Of a stretch of 7,402 bases of DNA, positions 1 through 5,978 are shown in pieces. The notes beneath the pieces are model-generated. The model ran no database searches. It had not been told where the DNA came from and saw only the letters and a program-made list of their open reading frames with translations. Made by a program: the position numbers and the translations under genes. Position 1 is the stretch's first letter, and the number at the start of each line of letters is the position of its first letter. The stretch covers positions 7,609 to 15,010 of the forward strand of contig JAHELX010000078.1 in assembly GCA_024643945.1 (NCBI GenBank), read 5' to 3'. This stretch comes from Anaerolineales bacterium (GTDB taxonomy: Bacteria; Chloroflexota; Anaerolineae; 4572-78; NAK82).

Positions 1-2359
1 CTTCTTGCTCCAGCTCCTGTTGCAGCCCGGTCAGTTCGGCCTCCAGGTCCTCCATCTCTTGCTGGCTTTCTTCAACTTCCATTTTGGCCCGGTTGGCCAA
101 CCTGCGCCGGCTGGCGTTCCAACTTGCCGTTCGATACACCCTGCGCCTTCTCATCAAAGTCAACAGCATCTCGCCGGTGGCGATCCACGCTTCCCGCTTA
201 CGCGCAGCGTAGTCTGCCTGGTCTTGCTCCCGTTCGCGCTTTTCCTTGCGCAGCTTGGCTTCGAGTCTTTCCACCTGGGTGGCGTATTTTTCCCTCAACC
301 GATCGACTTCTGCGTCTCGGCGCTCGCGCATGGCCTGGCGCAGTCGCAGCTTGAAGTGCTGTTCCGTCTCTTCCGGCCGCTGCACCAGGTCTAGCTCGGG
401 ATGAGCCAGCAGCGTCAACTGGCTGTTGTAATACAACCAGTCTGCGAACGCCTGGCCGATGTTTTTTAGTTCCGGCGCGCTGTTGGCCGCTTCCGGCACA
501 GGGGCGAAGAAGGGACCCTGTCCCGGCGCCAATCGGGCCGGCTCCTGCTCCAGAGCGCTGAGTGGAATGGACAGGGCTTCTGCTTCATTCCAATCCACAG
601 CGCCCAGGTGATCAGGTGAGGGAGCCAGTAAGAGGCGCTCGTGTTGTTCGGATATGCTCTGCTTCCGGTCGAAGAAGCGGACGGTCGCTCCGGCCAGAAT
701 GGCCAGCTCGTATACCAGTTGTGCCTGCTCTATTCTGATGTTGCCCTGCGCCGCTCGTGGCAGACGTTGTACCACCCCAGTCTCATCCACGCTGGCAGGC
801 AGGAAGAGCTGGGGAATGCTGGGATCCAGCACCTGGCGGATTGGGGAGAAGCCCGTTGGGGGTGCCAGGCTCTCGGTCGTTGGCGCTGGTTGGCTAATCA
901 AAGCCGGCGGCACGCTCGCCTCGGGGGCAAAGTTGTCCTGGTCTTTACGCTCTGCCATCAGGGCCTGGATCTGGGGCCTGGTCAGCGGGCCGTGCAAGTA
1001 ACTCATCACCCACCGGGTTTGGAAGATGGCCGGCTCCTCTTCGTGGACATTGTGCATCAGGAAGACTCGCGGCTTGAGTTGGCCGATGATGCGCTCGTAA
1101 TCAACCCGTTTACCCTCTCCCCCCGTCTCTGCTATCGCATTCTCGAGTCCCTCGATCACGCGCGCCTTGTCGCGCTCAGCCTGGAGCCTCCCGATGAACC
1201 ACGTCCCGGCATTGGTCAGAGCTTTGTAGTCTACGTCGGCCGGGTTTTGAGTTGCCAGGACGCAGCCCAATCCCACGGCTCTACCTTGTTTGAGGAGGGC
1301 CATCAAGGGCCTTTTTGAAGACGGCTCTGCGACCGGAGGAAGATAACCATAGACCTCGTCAAAGTAGAGAAGCGCTCGCAGGCTATTGGTGCCGGCCTGG
1401 CGGCGTACCCAGGCGAGGACGGTTTCCAACAGGAGGGTGACAAAGAACATGCGCTCTTTGTCTGGCAGATGGGCGATGTAGAAAATGCTGTGGCGCGGCT
1501 TCCCCTCTGCGGTGTAGAGCAGGGAGTTAATCTCCAGGGCTTGGCCCTGCAGCCAGCCTTCAAATCGAGGAGAGGCTACCAGGTTGTTGAAGGCCATCGC
1601 CAGCTCAAAGCGCTCTTTTTCAGGATAAAAGGTGTCCACGTCCAACACGCCCAGTTGCCGGACCGGTGGGTTTTGTATGGAGAGAATCAATTGGGTCAGA
1701 TCCAGGTCCTGATTTTGGCGCCAGAAGTGTTCGAATATGTTGGACAGCAGGATAGCCTCCCGGCTCTGAATGGGATCGGCGGATATGCCGATGAAACCCA
1801 GCAGGGCATTCACCGTTCCAGCGATACGTTCCCGGATGGTTTCGGCCTGGGCGTCGAAGTTCAAGCCTGGCGCGGCGAGGCTGCCCAGGATATTCACGGG
1901 CAGGCCGGCGTCGGATCCGGGAGTGTAAATGGTATAGTCCCCCGCCTCCTTCAGGGTGCGGATCCGCTCGGAACTCATCCCCCACGTTTCGATGCCGCGT
2001 TTCCAATCCGCGGCGACGTCTGCCGCGTACTCTTCGACGGTTTTTCCCTGGCGTTGCGCCTCATCCTGGTCGATCCAGGGCGCGAAGTCCTGGGGGGTCA
2101 GGTCGGGAAATTGCAGTACCAGGTTAGAGATGTCACCTTTGGGATCGATGAGGATGGCTGGTACGTTGTCAATGGCGGCTTCCTCGAGCAGTGCCAGGCA
2201 CAACCCTGTCTTCCCACTCCCGGTCATCCCGACACACAGGGCGTGCGTGGTCAGGTCGCGGGAGTCATAGTTGAGAGGGATGGCGGTGTGTGCTCCCCTT
2301 TGTAAATCATATTCGGCTCCCAGATAAAACGATCCCAGGTGTTCTGGGGGCAGTTGCAT
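1..2359 (-). CDS. HerA/FtsK-like P-loop ATPase with C-terminal coiled coil (3' end beyond window)
   Basis: Reading leftwards from an ATG at 2359, the frame stays open for 786 codons to the window edge, so the stop codon is missing. A strong Shine-Dalgarno (AGGAGGAG, complement of 2367-2374) sits 7 nt upstream and supports this start. The sequence shows Walker A GMTGSGKT at residues 44-51, an ILIDPKGD strand at 70-76, Walker B LLYFDEV at 330-336, and the polar motif ATQNPADVDYKAL at 369-381, followed by FIGRL and an Arg-rich segment (391-400) that may carry the arginine finger. This order is that of the HerA/FtsK/VirB4 superfamily (DUF87-like, COG0433), hexameric motors that move DNA or protein. 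Residues about 475-620 are a less conserved linker. From about 665 to 786 the chain is highly charged with heptad-like spacing, probably a coiled coil, broken by a basic stretch (MRRRRVYR, 736-743). The substrate is unknown. No NurA-type nuclease partner is visible in the window. The ATPase fold is secure; a role in DNA processing is inferred. Confidence 0.9.
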   Translation of the reverse strand, partial: MQLPPEHLGSFYLGAEYDLQRGAHTAIPLNYDSRDLTTHALCVGMTGSGKTGLCLALLEEAAIDNVPAILIDPKGDISNLVLQFPDLTPQDFAPWIDQDEAQRQGKTVEEYAADVAADWKRGIETWGMSSERIRTLKEAGDYTIYTPGSDAGLPVNILGSLAAPGLNFDAQAETIRERIAGTVNALLGFIGISADPIQSREAILLSNIFEHFWRQNQDLDLTQLILSIQNPPVRQLGVLDVDTFYPEKERFELAMAFNNLVASPRFEGWLQGQALEINSLLYTAEGKPRHSIFYIAHLPDKERMFFVTLLLETVLAWVRRQAGTNSLRALLYFDEVYGYLPPVAEPSSKRPLMALLKQGRAVGLGCVLATQNPADVDYKALTNAGTWFIGRLQAERDKARVIEGLENAIAETGGEGKRVDYERIIGQLKPRVFLMHNVHEEEPAIFQTRWVMSYLHGPLTRPQIQALMAERKDQDNFAPEASVPPALISQPAPTTESLAPPTGFSPIRQVLDPSIPQLFLPASVDETGVVQRLPRAAQGNIRIEQAQLVYELAILAGATVRFFDRKQSISEQHERLLLAPSPDHLGAVDWNEAEALSIPLSALEQEPARLAPGQGPFFAPVPEAANSAPELKNIGQAFADWLYYNSQLTLLAHPELDLVQRPEETEQHFKLRLRQAMRERRDAEVDRLREKYATQVERLEAKLRKEKREREQDQADYAARKREAWIATGEMLLTLMRRRRVYRTASWNASRRRLANRAKMEVEESQQEMEDLEAELTGLQQELEQE

Positions 2360-2426
2360 ACGTGATCTCCTCCTGCATGTAATCACCAGTTGCCAATAGT
2401 CAAGCGCGTGTCTGGCAGGTAGTGTG

Positions 2427-2490
2427 GGGCAGACTTTTCCCCAGAGGGGACCTATCCCCGCAGGGGACCTATGGGTGGGCCAGTCTGCCC
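2427..2490 (-). promoter_or_regulatory. structured mRNA leader (branched hairpin) upstream of the ATPase gene
   Basis: A 9-bp perfect inverted repeat, GGGCAGACT at 2427-2435 and AGTCTGCCC at 2482-2490, encloses two small perfect hairpins: CCCC-gca-GGGG at 2456-2466 and CCCC-aga-GGGG at 2439-2449. In the predicted ATPase leader RNA this would fold as an outer stem carrying two short hairpins. A competing pairing exists: the GTCTG half of the outer stem (minus strand, 2434-2430) can pair with CAGAC (minus strand, 2414-2410). This suggests a possible switch, although no U-tract terminator follows. I do not recognise a known riboswitch class. It could also be a DNA-level operator. The complementarity is certain; the function is inferred. 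Confidence 0.4.
2445..2472. repeat. two direct copies of AGGGGACCTAT, 17-bp period
   Basis: AGGGGACCTAT occurs at 2445-2455 and again at 2462-2472, so corresponding bases are 17 bp apart, between one and two helical turns. Each copy includes the right arm of one of the two small CCCC/GGGG hairpins, so the repeat may reflect duplication of a hairpin unit or a tandem protein-binding site within the ATPase leader. Confidence 0.5.
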
Positions 2491-2526
2491 AGTCGGGCTC
2501 CACGCCTTTTCAGACATGTTGGCCCA

Positions 2527-2555
2527 AGTATACGTCACGCCGCCCACGCTGACAA
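2527..2555 (-). promoter_or_regulatory. sigma70-type promoter for the ATPase gene
   Basis: On the minus strand, TTGTCA (complement of 2550-2555) and TATACT (complement of 2527-2532) are separated by exactly 17 bp. Each box matches the consensus at five of six positions. Transcription would begin near 2520 and give a leader of about 160 nt before the ATPase start codon. It diverges from the PBP promoter about 65 bp away. The call rests on sequence match only. Confidence 0.6.
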
Positions 2556-2620
2556 GCCGGTTGGGGGGCGCCGGGTGCATCCTAAATGTGGGACAAGCTG
2601 CTGGCAGCGCGGACCTTAGA

Positions 2621-2649
2621 TTGACGACGCTTTGCCTTTCTGATATACT
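2621..2649 (+). promoter_or_regulatory. sigma70-type promoter for the penicillin-binding protein gene
   Basis: TTGACG at 2621-2626 and TATACT at 2644-2649 are separated by 17 bp, and a TG dinucleotide one base before the -10 (2641-2642) adds an extended -10 element. Both hexamers match the consensus at five of six positions. The predicted start near 2656 leaves a leader of about 50 nt before the PBP start codon at 2706. This is the best promoter match in the window. Confidence 0.7.
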
Positions 2650-2688
2650 CTCATTGGACGCTGAATAGAGGGACAGGAACTGCACGCC

Positions 2689-2709
2689 ATGCGGATTTGT
2701 AAAAGATGA
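2689..2709 (+). CDS. possible six-codon leader peptide (MRICKR) overlapping the PBP start
   Basis: An ATG at 2689 opens a six-codon frame, MRICKR, whose TGA at 2707-2709 overlaps the PBP ATG at 2706 as ATGA. AGGA at 2675-2678 lies 10 nt before this ATG. The PBP ATG has no Shine-Dalgarno at a usable distance (the preceding bases are ATTTGTAAAAG), and an in-frame TAA at 2700-2702 rules out an upstream PBP start. The simplest reading is that ribosomes load on the small frame and reinitiate on the PBP. It may also be chance: a six-codon frame is cheap, and GC-rich bacteria use some SD-less starts. Confidence 0.3.
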   Translation: MRICKR

Positions 2710-5700
2710 GCGAATCACCTACCGACCCCGGTCCTCTGCTACCTGGCGAGCCTGGATCTGGCCGGTCCAATTCAGATAAGGACGACACCCGGCCACAACG
2801 TCCCCAGACTCCGCCTCCTTACTGGCGGTCCGACGCCCCAACGCAAAGCGGCGGCCAGAGACAACCGGCGGCGCCCCCGCCCGATTCTGCCAGCCAGACG
2901 CGGCGCTCTGCCGGCCCACTTCCTGGGCAACCGGGCAGTGCCCCGCCCCCACCGCCGCCCGGCAACTACCCCGGCGCCATGCGGGGCCAGAGCACGCGCA
3001 GGTCTTCCTCAGCCCCGCGCCGCCCTCACCAGCAGGTCAGCCTGGGGCAGTGGCTGCTGCGCGGCTTCATCGTGGCGGCGATGGCTATCGTGGCTCTGTC
3101 GCTGCTGATCATTGTCGGCGGCGTGGCCGGATACTTTTACATCGCGGCTGAGTTGCCCTCCCCCGAGGAGCTGCAAAATCGGGCCTTCACCTTCGCCAGC
3201 AGCCAGATTTACGACCGGAATGGGAACCTGTTGTGGGAGTTGATGGACCCGTCGGCGGGGCGGCGCACCTGGGTGCCCCTCAGCCGGGTCTCCCCGTACT
3301 TGCAGCAGGCAACCATCGCCACCGAAGATCGCTTCTTCTATCAGAACGTCGGCGTGGACCCTATCGCCGTCGTCCGCGCCCTTTATTACAACCTCAGCGA
3401 GGGTGAGATTGTCTCCGGCGGCAGCACCATCACCCAGCAACTGGCGCGCACTGTGCTGCTCACTCCCGAAGAGCAATCCGAGAAGACTCTTTCGCGCAAA
3501 ATCCGCGAGGCAGTGCTGGCGGTGGAGCTCGCCCGCCGCTACCCCAAAGACAAAATCCTGGAGATTTACCTCAATCAGATTTATTACGGCAACCTGGCGT
3601 ATGGCATCGAGGCCGCCAGCCAGACCTACTTTGGCAAGCCGGCGACCGACCTGACGCTGGCCGAAGCGGCCTTGCTGGCCGGCCTGCCCCAGTCGCCGGC
3701 TCTGTATGACCCCTTCGCCAATCCCGAAGTGGCCAAGGCCCGCCAGCAGGTGGTGCTCAACCTGATGGTCGAGGCGGGCAACATCACCCCGGCCCAGGCG
3801 GTCGCTGCTTACCAGGAGGAGCTCCAGTACGCTCCGCAGCGCGCCGCGTTTGCCGCGCCTCACTTCGTGACCTACGTCCGCCAGTTGCTCGAAGCTCGCT
3901 ACGAACCCCACCTGCTTTACCAGGCGGGGCTGCGCGTGCAAACCACTCTGGATCCGCGCATCCAGGCCATCGCCGAAGAGGAAGTGGTCAAACAGATCAA
4001 TGCGCTGCAGGGCAAGAATGCCACCAACGGTGCGGTGGTAGTGCTCAACGTCAAGACGGGCGAGATCCTGGCCATGGTCGGCAGCAAGGATTTCAACGAC
4101 GAGAACATCGACGGCCAGGTGAACGTCACCCTACGACCGCGCCAGCCTGGCTCGGCCATCAAGCCGCTGACCTACCTGGCCGCCTTCGAGCAGGGTTGGA
4201 CGCCAGCGACCTTGGTTATGGACGTGCCGGTGGAATACCCGGATGGAGCGGGGGGCATCTACCGGCCGTCCAACTATGACGGGAAGTTCCATGGTCCCGT
4301 GCTGTTGCGAAATGCGTTGGCCAATTCGTATAACGTCCCGGCAGTCAAAACACTGGAGTTCATCGGTGTCCCGGCTTTGAAAGAGATGGCCAGACGCCTG
4401 GGCATCACTACCCTCACCCGCGAGGACTACGGCCTGTCGCTGACCCTGGGGGGCGGCGAGGTGACGTTGCTGGAGATGGCCGGTGCCTACCAGGCTATGG
4501 CCGATGGCGGTCTGCGCGTGCCGCCCGTTGCCATTTTGCGCGTCACCGACAACTTTGGGCGGGTGATCGACGAATATCACCCGCCGCAAGGAACGCGCGT
4601 GCTGCGCGCCGAGCACGCCTACCTGATTACTCACATCCTGGCCGACAACCAGGCGCGTACGCCTGCTTTTGGCCCCAACAGCGTGCTCAAGCTGTCGAGA
4701 CCGGCCGCGGTCAAGACGGGCACCACCAACGACTTCCGCGACGATTGGACGCTAGGCTATACGCCTGACATCGTGGTGGGCGTGTGGGTGGGCAATTCGG
4801 ATAACAGCAAGATGCAGGGCGTGAGCGGCGTCAGCGGTGCCGGCCCCATCTGGCACAACGTGATGGAACGAGCCCTGGAAGGGGTGCCGGTGCGCGACTT
4901 CATCCGCCCGCCGACCATCGTCGAGATGGAGATCTGCGCCGACTCAGGCACCACCCCCAGCCCAGTCTGTCCGCGCCGGGCGACTGAGATTTTCGCCCAG
5001 GATCAGCCCCCGCTGGGCCCGGAACACGATATTCACCAGATGGTGCGCCTTGATACCCGGGCCAACTGTATCGCCCACGAGTTTACTCCGCCCAATGTGG
5101 TGATCGAGCGTTACTTCCAGGTGTATCCGCCCGACGGGCGGGAATGGGCCCTCGAGCATGGCATCGAGCAACCCCCCGACCCCTGTCCGGAGCCGGCCGG
5201 CGCGGCCCAGGCGCTCATCACCTGGCCGGCCGATGGCCAGACGGTGGAGGGCGTCATTACCATTGAGGGTGTGGCGCTGGCCGCCAATTTCTCCCACTAC
5301 CTGGTCGAATACGGCGTAAGCTGGGGACCACAGGCTTTCGGCCCGGTGGCCGGCCCTATCAACCAGTTGGTGGAAGGAGGGCCGCTGGCCGAATGGGACA
5401 CCCGGGAGCAGCCCAACGGACCCTACACCCTGCGCGTGGTCGTCTTCGACCAGGCGGGCGGCGCTTACGAGGGGCGGGTCACTATTCTCATTGACAACCC
5501 GCCACCCACGCCGACCGACACGGCTACCCCCGCGCCGGTCACCGATACGCCGACGCCTGTACCCGCGACGGATACCCCAACGCCTGTACCGCCGACCGAC
5601 ACGCCCACGCCGGAACCGGCGACGGATACGCCTACGCTGGAACCGGCGACTGACACACCTACGCTGGAACCCGCCACCCATACACCCACTTCAGAACCAG

Positions 5701-5846
5701 CGACCAGCACGCCAACTGGCACGCCAACGCCCAATCCGCCGACTAACACGCCAACACCTACGCCTTCTCCCACTGGCGCTCCGGCGCCCACGCCGACACC
5801 AGGTGCGTCACCATCGCCGGCTGCCACCGGTACACCAGCCGGTTAG
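2706..5846 (+). CDS. class A penicillin-binding protein (GT51 transglycosylase / transpeptidase) with Ig-like domain and Thr-Pro tail
   Basis: This is a 1046-residue bifunctional peptidoglycan synthase that polymerises lipid II and cross-links stem peptides at the outer face of the membrane. Residues 1-115 are a Pro-rich, presumably cytoplasmic tail. A membrane segment lies at about 120-146. The GT51 domain (about 165-345) shows ATEDRFF with catalytic Glu207, GGSTITQQ (238-245), RKIREA with the probable second Glu268, and ILEIYLNQIYYG (284-295). The transpeptidase domain (about 440-725) has Ser483 in PGSAIKP, SYN at 541-543 and KTGTT at 670-674, so both activities look intact. Cys744 and Cys755 follow (CADSGTTPSPVC). 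Residues about 836-931 resemble a bacterial Ig-like domain, and 932-1046 is a Thr-Pro repeat tail. The protein is longer than the 700-850 residues usual for the family because of both tails. ATG 2706 is the only sensible start, given the in-frame TAA at 2700. It is transcribed alone from the promoter at 2621-2649. Confidence 0.97.
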   Translation: MSESPTDPGPLLPGEPGSGRSNSDKDDTRPQRPQTPPPYWRSDAPTQSGGQRQPAAPPPDSASQTRRSAGPLPGQPGSAPPPPPPGNYPGAMRGQSTRRSSSAPRRPHQQVSLGQWLLRGFIVAAMAIVALSLLIIVGGVAGYFYIAAELPSPEELQNRAFTFASSQIYDRNGNLLWELMDPSAGRRTWVPLSRVSPYLQQATIATEDRFFYQNVGVDPIAVVRALYYNLSEGEIVSGGSTITQQLARTVLLTPEEQSEKTLSRKIREAVLAVELARRYPKDKILEIYLNQIYYGNLAYGIEAASQTYFGKPATDLTLAEAALLAGLPQSPALYDPFANPEVAKARQQVVLNLMVEAGNITPAQAVAAYQEELQYAPQRAAFAAPHFVTYVRQLLEARYEPHLLYQAGLRVQTTLDPRIQAIAEEEVVKQINALQGKNATNGAVVVLNVKTGEILAMVGSKDFNDENIDGQVNVTLRPRQPGSAIKPLTYLAAFEQGWTPATLVMDVPVEYPDGAGGIYRPSNYDGKFHGPVLLRNALANSYNVPAVKTLEFIGVPALKEMARRLGITTLTREDYGLSLTLGGGEVTLLEMAGAYQAMADGGLRVPPVAILRVTDNFGRVIDEYHPPQGTRVLRAEHAYLITHILADNQARTPAFGPNSVLKLSRPAAVKTGTTNDFRDDWTLGYTPDIVVGVWVGNSDNSKMQGVSGVSGAGPIWHNVMERALEGVPVRDFIRPPTIVEMEICADSGTTPSPVCPRRATEIFAQDQPPLGPEHDIHQMVRLDTRANCIAHEFTPPNVVIERYFQVYPPDGREWALEHGIEQPPDPCPEPAGAAQALITWPADGQTVEGVITIEGVALAANFSHYLVEYGVSWGPQAFGPVAGPINQLVEGGPLAEWDTREQPNGPYTLRVVVFDQAGGAYEGRVTILIDNPPPTPTDTATPAPVTDTPTPVPATDTPTPVPPTDTPTPEPATDTPTLEPATDTPTLEPATHTPTSEPATSTPTGTPTPNPPTNTPTPTPSPTGAPAPTPTPGASPSPAATGTPAG
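5538..5726 (+). repeat. seven 27-bp coding repeats (nonapeptide ATDTPTPxP) in the PBP tail
   Basis: Seven consecutive nine-residue units cover PBP residues 945-1007: VTDTPTPVP, ATDTPTPVP, PTDTPTPEP, two of ATDTPTLEP, ATHTPTSEP and ATSTPTGTP. Irregular TPTP sequence follows to the end. Codons vary between units, so the array is old or selected at protein level rather than a fresh duplication. Such Thr-Pro tracts act as extended, often glycosylated spacers in cell-surface proteins. The units could still change in number by slippage. Confidence 0.85.
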
Positions 5847-5855
5847 CAACTTATA

Positions 5856-5876
5856 ATACCCACACGCGTTGGGTAT
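5856..5876. other. 7-bp inverted repeat just after the PBP stop codon
   Basis: ATACCCA (5856-5862) and TGGGTAT (5870-5876) form a perfect stem around a 7-base loop, starting 9 bases after the PBP stop codon. It is AT-rich at its base and is followed by AAAA, so it does not look like an intrinsic terminator on the plus strand. It may be a protein-binding site or an mRNA 3'-end stabiliser, or have no function. Confidence 0.35.
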
Positions 5877-5881
5877 AAAAG

Positions 5882-5910
5882 GCCCGCCCCGGATGAATTT
5901 CGGGACGGGC
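5882..5910. terminator. GC-rich stem-loop between the PBP and TIR genes, probable terminator
   Basis: GCCCGCCCCG (5882-5891) and CGGGACGGGC (5901-5910) pair over ten positions around a 9-base loop. Read on the plus strand there is one C-A mismatch, and the following bases are TTGCCATTCC, a poor U-tract. Read on the minus strand the mismatch becomes a U-G wobble, and the stem is followed by CTTTTATA, a better intrinsic terminator. By position it should end the PBP transcript, so it may work in both directions. The stem is clear; the direction is uncertain. Confidence 0.55.
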
Positions 5911-5940
5911 TTGCCATTCCTGCCTAATCTGTGATAAACT
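5911..5940 (+). promoter_or_regulatory. candidate promoter for the TIR-LSDAT operon
   Basis: TTGCCA at 5911-5916 (five of six) and TAAACT at 5935-5940 (four of six) have an 18-bp spacer, with TG at 5932-5933 forming an extended -10. Transcription would begin near 5947, upstream of the ATG at 5979. It immediately follows the GC-rich stem-loop, which fits a new transcription unit starting there. Weaker than the two promoters in the divergent region. Confidence 0.4.
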
Positions 5941-5978
5941 GGACGAAAGGGATCCATGTGCCGGGAGGTCCCGGCCAT

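Noticed and set aside
1469..2305. Open frame of 278 codons on the plus strand, and another at 641-1318
   Set aside because: Both lie opposite the continuous ATPase frame, whose Walker motifs and SD are clear. Their translations show no domain pattern, and they have no promoter or SD.
2377..2403. Second minus-strand promoter candidate, TTGACT and TTACAT
   Set aside because: The spacer is only 15 bp and transcription would begin on top of the Shine-Dalgarno. The 2527-2555 promoter is far better.
2439..2472. Short repeated palindromes considered as a mini CRISPR or iteron array
   Set aside because: There are only two copies of 11 bp with a 17-bp period, no spacers of constant length, and no cas or replication genes nearby.
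3009..3941. Open frame of 310 codons on the minus strand, and a similar one at 4944-5681
   Set aside because: They are antisense to conserved PBP motifs. Their composition is an artefact of GC-rich codon use, and the second is an Arg-rich mirror of the Thr-Pro repeats.
5538..5726. 27-bp repeats considered as a CRISPR or mobile repeat
   Set aside because: They are in frame, encode degenerate nonapeptides and continue the protein's Thr-Pro tail.
5852..5857. Perfect TATAAT just after the PBP stop codon
   Set aside because: No -35-like hexamer lies 16-18 bp upstream, and the bases fall within the AT-rich edge of an inverted repeat.
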